A stretch of DNA of 64,000 bases from Citrobacter sp. R56. Its GTDB lineage: Bacteria > Pseudomonadota > Gammaproteobacteria > Enterobacterales > Enterobacteriaceae. Position numbers and translations under genes: made by a program. The stretch is taken from assembly GCF_016811995.1 (NCBI RefSeq), contig NZ_CP069159.1, positions 1,426,001 through 1,490,000 of the forward strand. Direction: 5' to 3'. Under the pieces are notes generated by a model. The model saw only the letters and a program-made list of their open reading frames with translations. It searched no databases and had not been told where the DNA came from. Position 1 is the stretch's first letter. Every line of letters begins with the position of its first letter. Shown one piece after another: positions 8,000 through 15,417 of this stretch.

Positions 8000-8989
8000 A
8001 TGGCCAAAGCCGTACGCTTTTATGAGACTGGGGGACCGCAGGTTCTGCGCTACGAAGACGTCACGGTCGGAGAGCCTGGCCCGGGCGAGGTTCGTCTGCG
8101 TCAGGTCGCCGTCGGCCTGAACTACGCCGACACCTATTTCCGCAATGGTACTTACCCGATCCCGATGCCGAGTGGTATGGGTGTCGAGGCGGCCGGGGTG
8201 GTGGAGGCTATCGGCGCCGGGGTGACTAACGTGGCGGTGGGCGATCGTGTCACCTACACCGGTTTTCTCAATACCCTCGGCGCCTATGCGACTGAGCGAC
8301 TGATCCCAGCCGCCCCGCTTATCAAGTTGCCCGACCACATCACCTTTGAGACGGCCGCCGCGATGACCATGCGTGGGCTGACCTCGGCTTATCTGATGCG
8401 CCGTATCTATGACTTCAAGCCCGGCGATACCATCTTGCTGCACGCCGCCGCAGGTGGCGTCGGCCTCATCGTCGCCCAGTGGGCCAAACTGCTCGGCCTG
8501 ACTGTGATCGGCACCGTCTCCAGCGAGGCCAAGGCCGAGATCGCCCGTGACCATGGCTGCGATTACACCATCAACTATAGCCATGAAGATGTGGCCCAGC
8601 GCGTGCGTACCCTGACCGAGGGCGTCGGCGTCAACGTGGTATTCGACAGCGTTGGCAAGAGTACCTTCATGGGGTCGCTGGACTCGCTCAAGCGTCGCGG
8701 TCTGATGGTCTGCGTCGGCACCGCGTCCGGTCCCATCCCGCCGTTCGATCCTGTGTTGCTGGCGATGAAAGGGTCGCTCTGTCTGACCCGCCCGGCGCTG
8801 GCCGACTATATTGCCGATCCGGCCGAGAAGGCGGCGCTGGCCGCCGAGCTATTCGACCACGTCGGCAGCGGGCGGATCCGGATTGATATCAATCAAAAAT
8901 ATGCGCTGCAGGATGCGGTGAAGGCCCACAGCGATCTCGAATCGCGCAAGACCACAGGCTCATCTGTCTTTGTCATCCAGGGGGCATGA
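8000..8989 (+). CDS. Zinc-independent NADPH:quinone oxidoreductase family (MDR, Qor-like)
   Basis: This 329-aa medium-chain reductase/dehydrogenase starts at ATG 8000, preceded by GGAG. The GroES-like N-terminus contains GLNYADTYFRNGTYP and GMGVEAAGVVEAIG. The Rossmann domain has the dinucleotide loop HAAAGGVG at 148-155. It lacks the catalytic and structural zinc cysteines of alcohol dehydrogenases, which places it with quinone oxidoreductases (QOR/crotonyl-CoA reductase side). In this pathway it could reduce an alpha,beta-unsaturated or quinone intermediate, or act as the missing dehydrogenase. It is spaced 1 bp from the dioxygenase gene, so the two are almost certainly translated together. 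Confidence 0.9.
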   Translation: MAKAVRFYETGGPQVLRYEDVTVGEPGPGEVRLRQVAVGLNYADTYFRNGTYPIPMPSGMGVEAAGVVEAIGAGVTNVAVGDRVTYTGFLNTLGAYATERLIPAAPLIKLPDHITFETAAAMTMRGLTSAYLMRRIYDFKPGDTILLHAAAGGVGLIVAQWAKLLGLTVIGTVSSEAKAEIARDHGCDYTINYSHEDVAQRVRTLTEGVGVNVVFDSVGKSTFMGSLDSLKRRGLMVCVGTASGPIPPFDPVLLAMKGSLCLTRPALADYIADPAEKAALAAELFDHVGSGRIRIDINQKYALQDAVKAHSDLESRKTTGSSVFVIQGA

Positions 8990-8990
8990 C

Positions 8991-9839
8991 ATGCGTGTAG
9001 AACAACTGACCTACCATATCGGCGCTGAGCTGATCGGTGTTCGTCTGGCCGATGCCATTCATGATGCTGGCTTGTTCGCAGAGATCCGCGCGCAACTGCT
9101 CAGACATCGAGTCCTGTTCCTGCGCCAGCAGGATATCAGCCGTGCCGAGCACGTCGCCTTCGCGCGAATGTTTGGCGAACTGGAGGATCATCCGGTGGCA
9201 GGCAGTGACCCGGACCATCCAGGTCTGGTTCGTATCTACAAGACGCCAGAAGTGGCGAACGAGCGCTATGAAAATGCCTGGCACACCGATGCGACCTGGC
9301 GCGAGAAACCCCCGATGGGGTGTGTGTTGCGCTGCGTCGAGAGTCCGCCAGTGGGTGGGGATACGCTCTGGGCCAACATGGTGGTGGCCTGGCAGTACCT
9401 GCCGGAAGACGTGAAACAGAAGATCGCAGGCTTGCGTGCCTACCATAGTCTGGAGTCCAGCTTCGGGGCGGCCACCCCCATCGAGAAACGGCTGGCGCTC
9501 AAGGCGCAGTTCCCGGACGCGGAGCACCCGGTGGTGCGTACCCATCCGGAGACGGATGAGAAGATCCTGTTCGTCAACGCCTTCACCACGCACTTCAGCA
9601 ACTACCACACCCCGCAGCATGTTCGCTACGGGCAGGACTACACCATGGGCGGCAGCGATCTGCTGCGCTATCTGATAAGCCAGGCCTACCTTCCTGAATA
9701 CCAGGTTCGCTGGCGCTGGCAGTCCGGCAGCATCGCCATCTGGGACAACCGCAGCACCCAGCACTACGCCGCCATGGACTACCCGCCCAGCCACCGCAAG
9801 ATGGAGCGGGCTGGGATCATGGGCGACAAGCCCTTCTAG
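8991..9839 (+). CDS. TauD/TfdA-family Fe(II)/2-oxoglutarate dioxygenase
   Basis: This 282-aa oxygenase starts at ATG 8991 one base after the previous stop, with a GGGGG ribosome-binding site inside that gene's end. The metal triad is visible as His98-x-Asp100 (WHTDATW) and the distal His258 (STQHYAAMDY). Arg269 or Arg273 in HRKMERAG is the likely 2-oxoglutarate carboxylate anchor. GGDTLWAN, typical of TauD/AtsK-type enzymes, follows the HxD strand. Family members hydroxylate taurine, alkyl sulfates, aryloxy acids or small betaines; the substrate here cannot be read from sequence. It is placed directly before BKACE, so its product may lead to a beta-keto acid. Confidence 0.9.
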   Translation: MRVEQLTYHIGAELIGVRLADAIHDAGLFAEIRAQLLRHRVLFLRQQDISRAEHVAFARMFGELEDHPVAGSDPDHPGLVRIYKTPEVANERYENAWHTDATWREKPPMGCVLRCVESPPVGGDTLWANMVVAWQYLPEDVKQKIAGLRAYHSLESSFGAATPIEKRLALKAQFPDAEHPVVRTHPETDEKILFVNAFTTHFSNYHTPQHVRYGQDYTMGGSDLLRYLISQAYLPEYQVRWRWQSGSIAIWDNRSTQHYAAMDYPPSHRKMERAGIMGDKPF

Positions 9840-9849
9840 ATTGCACCTC

Positions 9850-9873
9850 CACCTGGGCGACGTCGCCCGGGTG
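9850..9873. other. 24-bp palindrome between dioxygenase and BKACE genes
   Basis: CACCTGGGCGAC at 9850-9861 is followed immediately by GTCGCCCGGGTG at 9862-9873, a 12-bp dyad with one T-G wobble. It lies 11-34 bp after the dioxygenase stop and 43 bp before the BKACE start. There is no T-run, so it is more likely an mRNA processing or stabilising hairpin, or a protein site, than a terminator. Confidence 0.5.
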
Positions 9874-9916
9874 AATCAACGACTCATCAAAACCCTACTA
9901 TGCCAGGAGAGAATAG

Positions 9917-10969
9917 ATGCAATTTTTTGACGATTCCCTGCACCCGGAGAATATGGAAAAGGTCGTGATCACCGTGGCCCCTTACGGCCCTGAGTGGGCG
10001 CCGCAAGACTTCCCGGAAGACATCCCGGTCACCATGGGGGAGCAGATCCAGAAGGCGGTGGATTGCTACGAAGCCGGTGCGACCGTGCTGCACTTGCATG
10101 TGCGTGAATTGGACGGTACAGGCTCCAAGCGCCTGTCCAAGTTCAACGAACTTATCGCCGGGGTGCGCAAAGCCGTGCCGGACATGATAATTCAGGTCGG
10201 CGGCTCCATTTCCTTCGCCCCGGAAAGTGATGGCGAGGCGGCCAAGTGGCTGTCAGACGACACCCGCCACATGCTGGCCGAACTGACGCCGAAGCCCGAT
10301 CAGGTCACGGTCGCCATTAACACCACCCAGATGAACATTATGGAGCTGCTCTATCCGGAATACCTGGAAGGCACTTCCCTGGCCAACCCGGCCTTGCAGG
10401 CCGCTTACAGCGAGATGACGGTCCCGGCGGGTCCTGCCTGGGTGGCAGAGCACCTCAGACGCCTACAGGCCCATGGCATCCAGCCACACTTCCAGTTGAC
10501 CGGCATGCATGCCTTCGAGACCCTGGAGCGCCTCGTGCGCAAGGGTATCTACATGGGCCCGCTCAATCTGACCTGGATTGGCATCGGTGGCGGTTTCGAT
10601 GGCCCCAATCCGTACAACTTCATGAACTTCGTCCAGCGCGCGCCTGATGGTTGCACCCTGACCGCTGAATCCCTGCTCAAGAACGTGCTGCCGTTCAACA
10701 TGATGGCGATGGCCATGGGTCTGCACCCGCGCTGCGGCATTGAGGACACCATCATTGGCCAGCACGGTCAGCGTATGAGTTCGGTCGAGCAGATCCAACA
10801 GTGCGTGCGGGTGGCGCACGAGCTGGGTCGCGAGGTGGCGAACGGCAAGGAAGCTCGCGCTATCTATCGTATCGGCGTCCAGTACGACAGCATCGAACAG
10901 ACCCTGCAGGCTAACGGCATGGCGCCGAATCGCAAGGCGGGCCAGAAAGGCGTGCCGCAACGCGGCTAA
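9917..10969 (+). CDS. Beta-keto acid cleavage enzyme (BKACE, formerly DUF849)
   Basis: BKACE enzymes are zinc-dependent and condense a beta-keto acid with acetyl-CoA, giving acetoacetate and a new acyl-CoA. The first was Kce of lysine fermentation; others cleave 3-dehydrocarnitine and related acids. The 350-aa protein has a strong AGGAGAG site before ATG 9917. It shows AGATVLHLHVRELDG with the metal ligands His59 and His61, and GIEDT with Glu276, matching the two-His-plus-Glu zinc site of the family. TWIGIGGGFDGPN and LTGMHAFETL line the barrel. It is longer than Kce (about 270 aa). The substrate subgroup cannot be assigned without alignment of the pocket residues. Confidence 0.9.
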   Translation: MQFFDDSLHPENMEKVVITVAPYGPEWAPQDFPEDIPVTMGEQIQKAVDCYEAGATVLHLHVRELDGTGSKRLSKFNELIAGVRKAVPDMIIQVGGSISFAPESDGEAAKWLSDDTRHMLAELTPKPDQVTVAINTTQMNIMELLYPEYLEGTSLANPALQAAYSEMTVPAGPAWVAEHLRRLQAHGIQPHFQLTGMHAFETLERLVRKGIYMGPLNLTWIGIGGGFDGPNPYNFMNFVQRAPDGCTLTAESLLKNVLPFNMMAMAMGLHPRCGIEDTIIGQHGQRMSSVEQIQQCVRVAHELGREVANGKEARAIYRIGVQYDSIEQTLQANGMAPNRKAGQKGVPQRG

Positions 10970-10977
10970 ACGAGATG

Positions 10978-11007
10978 GGCCGCCCCTCCACCGCGGATGG
11001 GGCAGCC
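10978..11007. other. GC-rich hairpin downstream of BKACE gene
   Basis: GGCCGCCCC (10978-10986) can pair with GGGGCAGCC (10999-11007) with one mismatch. It lies 9 bp after the BKACE stop and has no following T-run, so it is probably not a full terminator. Together with the palindrome at 9850 it suggests that messages within this set may be processed or differentially stabilised. Confidence 0.35.
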
Positions 11008-11079
11008 TGACAAGTTCGGTTGGCAAAAAGGTTGCTGTCCTGAGCGCTATGCGGTGCGGGCAGATGAATGAGGGACTGT

Positions 11080-12417
11080 ATGGCTACGTATCATATCAAC
11101 AACGATGACGACGCGAGCAAGGTTACCGTTCCGCGTCGTTATGCCTGGGTCGTCTTTGCGCTGACCTTTGGACTGCTGATCTCCGACTATATGTCGCGTC
11201 AGGTGCTCAACGCTGTCTTCCCAATGCTCAAAGGAGAATGGGCACTCACAGATACGCAACTTGGCCTGCTCAGCGGCATCGTGGCGCTGATGGTCGGGTT
11301 GCTGACTTTCCCGCTCTCCCTGCTGGCGGATCGCTTCGGCCGGGTGAAGAGCCTGACGCTGATGGCCATGCTGTGGAGTCTGGCGACCCTGGGCTGTGCC
11401 GTGGCCCAGAATTACGAAGAGATGTTCATCGCCCGTTTACTGGTCGGCGTGGGGGAGGCCGCCTATGGCAGCGTCGGTATCGCCGTGGTGGTCTCCGTCT
11501 TCCCACGGAGTATGCGGGCCACCCTGTCAGCCGCCTTCATCTCCGGAGGCATGTTTGGCTCTGTACTGGGTATGGCCTCCGGGGGCTTTCTGGCCCATCT
11601 GATGGGCTGGCGCCCGGCCTTCGCTGGCATGGCGTTGTTTGGCCTGTTGCTGGCGGCGATCTATCCTATCATCGTCAAGGAAACACGCATCTCACCAGCA
11701 CGTGGCGTAGCGCGTCCTGCCCCCGAGGTTTACAGCAAGTCGTTGCGAACCCTCTATTCTAGTCGCTCCGTGATTTCGGCCTATGTTGGCAGCGGCTTGC
11801 AGCTGTTTGTCGGGGGGACCGTCATCGTATGGATGCCGAGCTATCTCAATCGTTATTACGATATGGGCACGGAAAAGGCGGGGAGTATCGCCGCTATCAT
11901 CGTGCTGTTCAGCGGTGCTGGCATGATCCTATGCGGTATTCTGAGCGACAAACTGTGCCGGGATCGGCCGGATCGCAAGATAAGCCTGGCCATCTTCTAC
12001 AGCCTCAGCAGTTGCGCTCTGCTATCACTGGCATTCGCCCTGCCGATCGGCATCCTCCAACTGGTCCTGATCTGCCTCGGTATGTTCATCGCCACCGGCA
12101 CCTCGGGCCCGGCGGGTGCCATGGTTGCTAACCTGACCAGCGCCAGCGTGCATGGCACGGCTTTTGCCACCCTGACCCTGGCCAACAATCTACTCGGGCT
12201 GGCCCCTGGCCCCTTCGTCACAGGAAGGGTCTCCGACCTCATAGGTCTGGATAATGCTTTCCGGCTGGTGCCTCTGATCAGTATCGTGGTGGCCGCCATC
12301 TTCTTCTATGCTAAGCGCCACTATCATAAAGACATCGCCAGGCTGGAAAGTGATCCGCAGCCGTCTGTTGCTTGCGAGTCTGACGTCGGTACCCAAAGCA
12401 CGGAGGCCCGGACATGA
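11080..12417 (+). CDS. Major facilitator superfamily transporter (spinster/aromatic-acid-like)
   Basis: This 445-aa inner-membrane carrier has about twelve hydrophobic segments. I prefer ATG 11080, preceded by GAGGGA, to the in-frame ATG four codons earlier. The loop between helices 2 and 3 carries the MFS motif A variant LADRFGRVKSL. Asp/Arg pairs in helix 1 (ISDYMSRQVLNAVFP) resemble spinster-like and anionic solute carriers. GPAGAMVANLTSASVHGTAFA and LANNLLGLAPGPFVTG lie in the C-terminal half. It is the only transporter in the set, so it is the probable uptake system for the substrate, although export cannot be excluded. Confidence 0.88.
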   Translation: MATYHINNDDDASKVTVPRRYAWVVFALTFGLLISDYMSRQVLNAVFPMLKGEWALTDTQLGLLSGIVALMVGLLTFPLSLLADRFGRVKSLTLMAMLWSLATLGCAVAQNYEEMFIARLLVGVGEAAYGSVGIAVVVSVFPRSMRATLSAAFISGGMFGSVLGMASGGFLAHLMGWRPAFAGMALFGLLLAAIYPIIVKETRISPARGVARPAPEVYSKSLRTLYSSRSVISAYVGSGLQLFVGGTVIVWMPSYLNRYYDMGTEKAGSIAAIIVLFSGAGMILCGILSDKLCRDRPDRKISLAIFYSLSSCALLSLAFALPIGILQLVLICLGMFIATGTSGPAGAMVANLTSASVHGTAFATLTLANNLLGLAPGPFVTGRVSDLIGLDNAFRLVPLISIVVAAIFFYAKRHYHKDIARLESDPQPSVACESDVGTQSTEART

Positions 12418-12445
12418 ACATAATCGTGAAAGTAGAGATCTATTT

Positions 12446-12763
12446 ATGAAAGAAAAACGCATCGCCGTTCCGGTCGGGCGCGTACCAACCCCTGGCCAGC
12501 GTGTCTTGATCGAGGCGGAGGGCAAAAGCCTGGCGCTGTTCAACGTTGCCGGGCAGTTCCACGCCATCGATGACGGCTGTCCCCATCAGGGGGCGTCCCT
12601 GTGCGGTGGTCGGCTGGAAGGGGAGGTGATCCAGTGCTGTGCTCACGGTCTGCGTTTCAATCTACGCACCGGCTATCTGCTCAACTCGACCCAGCTCAAG
12701 GTCAGTTGCTACCCTGTCGAGCAGGTAGACGAACAGCTGTTTATCGTCATCGACGCTTTGTAA
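12446..12763 (+). CDS. Rieske [2Fe-2S] ferredoxin
   Basis: This 105-aa protein starts at ATG 12446. It contains both Rieske cluster motifs: Cys45-x-His47 in GCPHQGASL, and Cys64-x-x-His67 in CCAHGLRF. There is no membrane anchor or oxygenase domain. Size and motif spacing match ferredoxin components of ring-hydroxylating dioxygenases and NirD-like proteins. No oxygenase alpha subunit or ferredoxin reductase lies nearby, so its electron donor and acceptor must be encoded elsewhere or it serves an unusual partner. It begins 28 bp after the carrier gene and closes the rightward set. Confidence 0.9.
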   Translation: MKEKRIAVPVGRVPTPGQRVLIEAEGKSLALFNVAGQFHAIDDGCPHQGASLCGGRLEGEVIQCCAHGLRFNLRTGYLLNSTQLKVSCYPVEQVDEQLFIVIDAL

Positions 12764-12949
12764 GCGTGTACTGACCACCGCTCTGAACCATCACGTAGCC
12801 GAGGTGGAACAGGAACAGCGGAATATCAAACGACGATCAAGACACATTTACTCTGCTTTTTTTACCCTTAATACGACACAATCGTTTATTCTGGTTTCTG
12901 TTTACAACCGTTCTCATTCGTCGTGAGATAACGCTTTGCAGGTGGTTTA

Positions 12950-13963
12950 ATGGGGTATATTTCAGAAAAATTTCAACGTGCATATCAACGAGAATACGAA
13001 AAAGAGGCTGAAAAAAATGCCTTGATATGGATGACTTCGAAGGACTATTTAACTAAATGCCTGGATATTCATGAGCAGCTCCACAACGATTATTCACTTC
13101 AGGAGCAGGTGAGTTCATGGCTTTTTATGCTCAGAATGAAACGTACACCGGATTTACTGGGGTACAAAACAGCGATATTGTCAAACGATATGGCGGTACT
13201 CCATTCAGCGTTGCTTCAGTCTGCGATGATTAAGCATGTGACGCTGGGGGTGGATTCAGGATGCGATCACTGCATTAATATATGGATAACCCTGGATATT
13301 CTTGCTGCTGGTCTGTTTACCCGTGTTCCACTTCTTTTGCCTGAAAGGCTTGGCATGAGTGACAATGGTCATCCTGTAACAATAGCCATAACTAATTTAG
13401 TCATGGCGTTATGGTACAAACGTACTGACTTTGAAGTTGATGCAAGGAAAAAAGCAGAAGCGGTACTTGCATCTAAGCAAGCCACCATCGATCTCGTGAC
13501 CATTCGTTATCTTATCGCACTCCTCGATGGCGATGTTGAAGAAGCAGGGAATCAACTCGATTTATATTGCCAAAATGTACCGCGGGTGAAGGAGTACGGG
13601 GTCACTAAGCTTAATAAAATGTTCTGGCCATATGCGCATGGGTTATACAACCTTGCTTTTGTTGTTTGGGGCAATGAAAAGGCCAGCGCTATTACAAAAC
13701 CAGAGTCAGATTGTTTCTTTAACGATCTGGCGGAATGGCAAATTCAACATAATTACCGCCATGGGAAATTGTTTTTTGAATACCCAATGCCAATTGATCT
13801 CATTAATACCATTATCGCTTGCACTCCACCGGAATGTTCGCTGCATCAACCCTATCTGGATACAGATAAAAAATATAAAGAGAAAAGATATCTGCACGCA
13901 GAACATTTTGAACAACAGATGACGAAGATGGCTTTGGAGGCACTATTGCAAAGAACGCCGTGA
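12950..13963 (+). CDS. Probable Imm49-family immunity protein (orphan)
   Basis: This 337-aa soluble, mostly helical protein has no signal peptide or membrane helix. The arrangement RTPDLLGYKTAILSNDMAVL, followed by helices with LMALWYKRTDFEVDARKKAEAVL and a VRYLIALLDGD-like segment, resembles the Imm49 immunity proteins of polymorphic toxin systems. I cannot confirm that without a profile search. No toxin gene is adjacent, so it would be an orphan immunity gene protecting against incoming toxins. Base composition is AT-rich, in sharp contrast to the preceding catabolic genes, implying a separate origin. It lies between that set and tRNA argW, 186 bp after the ferredoxin gene. Confidence 0.5.
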   Translation: MGYISEKFQRAYQREYEKEAEKNALIWMTSKDYLTKCLDIHEQLHNDYSLQEQVSSWLFMLRMKRTPDLLGYKTAILSNDMAVLHSALLQSAMIKHVTLGVDSGCDHCINIWITLDILAAGLFTRVPLLLPERLGMSDNGHPVTIAITNLVMALWYKRTDFEVDARKKAEAVLASKQATIDLVTIRYLIALLDGDVEEAGNQLDLYCQNVPRVKEYGVTKLNKMFWPYAHGLYNLAFVVWGNEKASAITKPESDCFFNDLAEWQIQHNYRHGKLFFEYPMPIDLINTIIACTPPECSLHQPYLDTDKKYKEKRYLHAEHFEQQMTKMALEALLQRTP

Positions 13964-14037
13964 CCCTGGCCCAAAATCAGTGCAGCGCTAAATCAGAAAG
14001 GAGATCAGACGGTAACAGACGTTGGTGTATGGCGGGA

Positions 14038-14112
14038 TGGTGTCCCCTGCAGGAATCGAACCTGCAACTAGCCCTTAGGAGGGGCTCGTTATATCCATTT
14101 AACTAAGGGGAC
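14038..14112 (-). tRNA. argW: tRNA-Arg (CCU anticodon)
   Basis: Read leftward, the cloverleaf is intact. The acceptor stem 5' end GTCCCCT pairs with AGGGGAC, the D-loop contains AGTTAAATGGATA, the anticodon loop is CTCCTAA with anticodon CCU, and the T-arm contains GGTTCGATTCC. CCA is encoded at 14040-14038. The sequence is nearly that of E. coli argW. The 3' end faces the accessory block at lower coordinates; the same tRNA is a known prophage attachment site in E. coli. Confidence 0.97.
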
Positions 14113-14187
14113 GAAGCGGCACGAGTATAGCGTTTTTTATGCAGCGCGGTAAGTATAAGGCCGCCTGACTGCTCAAACCGTCGCCAT

Positions 14188-15129
14188 TCAGGACTGTTTT
14201 TTCTGGTTTTTCTGCTGTCGCTCATTATCCTCGGCGCGTTGTCTGGCCTCTTCTTTACGTTTGGTGCTCATATCGTTGCGAATTTGCGCGTGACTCATCA
14301 GCGCAAAGATAAAAGTACCACCGCAGATGTTTCCGGCGAGTGTGGGGAGGGCGAAGGGCCAAAAAAAGTCGCTCCAGTGTAGCGTGCCGTTAAACACCAG
14401 ATAGAGAATTTCAACCGACCCGACGACAATGTGCGTGGTATCACCCAGCGCGATGAGCCAGGTCATCAGGATGATCACCACGATTTTTGCTGCCCCAGCA
14501 GCCGGAAACATCCACACCATGGTGGCAATCAGCCATCCCGAAATGATCGCGTTGGCAAACATTTCTGACGGACTGTTTTTCATCACCTCCATACCGATAC
14601 TGACAAAAGCGTCCCGCGTTTCTTCATCAAATATTGGCATATATTCAAAGGCCCAGGCCGCGATGCCGGTGCCGAGAATATTGCCCAGCAGCACAATTCC
14701 CCAGAGTCGCATCAGCAAGCCGATATTGCCTGGCGTTGGCTTGTGCATGATGGGAAGGACAGCCGTTACGGTATTCTCTGTGAACAGTTGTTGGCGTGCC
14801 ATGATGACAATGATAAAGCCAAAGGTATAACCAAGGTTCTCGAGTAAAAAGCGGCCGGGAACATCATCCAGCTGAACATGAAAAATCCCTTTTGCCAGTA
14901 AAGAGGCTCCCATGGAGAGACCGGCAGCAATCGCCGACCACAGCAGCGCCATTGCGTCGCGCTCCAGTTCTTTCTCGCCATCCTGACGGATGTGCTCATG
15001 TATGGCCATTGCCCGCGAGGGGAGGCGATCTTCGTCGAGCTCAATTTTCTTGCCGCGCTGTTTCTCTTCGCTTTCTACTTCAAGTCCATCGCTGTTCCGA
15101 TCGATTTTATCGCTGCTGAGCTTGTCCAT
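14188..15129 (-). CDS. yfdC: Formate/nitrite-transporter-family inner membrane protein YfdC
   Basis: This 313-aa protein of the FNT (formate/nitrite transporter) fold has a hydrophilic, acidic N-terminal tail of about 60 residues. About six membrane helices follow, beginning with MALLWSAIAAGLSMGASLLAKG. The helix-breaking channel segments and a very basic, glutamine-rich C-terminal tail (KRKEEARQRAEDNERQQKNQ) fit the E. coli protein. The physiological substrate of YfdC is not settled. It lies between argW and mlaA, as in E. coli, marking the return to backbone sequence. Confidence 0.93.
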   Translation of the reverse strand: MDKLSSDKIDRNSDGLEVESEEKQRGKKIELDEDRLPSRAMAIHEHIRQDGEKELERDAMALLWSAIAAGLSMGASLLAKGIFHVQLDDVPGRFLLENLGYTFGFIIVIMARQQLFTENTVTAVLPIMHKPTPGNIGLLMRLWGIVLLGNILGTGIAAWAFEYMPIFDEETRDAFVSIGMEVMKNSPSEMFANAIISGWLIATMVWMFPAAGAAKIVVIILMTWLIALGDTTHIVVGSVEILYLVFNGTLHWSDFFWPFALPTLAGNICGGTFIFALMSHAQIRNDMSTKRKEEARQRAEDNERQQKNQKKQS

Positions 15130-15417
15130 CGGGTCACCCTGTTATGAGCACGTATAGCTAAAGCGTAGCGACTTTTTATTCACGGAAGAGATACATACTT
15201 TGAAATCGCAAAAATGGTAACGTTTGGTTTTTCGCCGTCAGTTAAAATAGAGGCATTACGAGCGTTGCGTTACCAGGCTATGATCAGATCAACGAGATTG
15301 GGTATATAGACATCGTTTGACGTGCTGTTACAATCGCTCACACCTAAACAGGCGGATACGTTTTCGTACCGTCATGGATGGCAATCAGCGATAGCCATAA
15401 TCAACAGGGAGACATTT

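Noticed and set aside
1-14037. Prophage or integrative element genes near argW
   Set aside because: I looked for integrase, transposase, relaxase and phage structural genes and for a second copy of the tRNA 3' end; none is visible inside the window.
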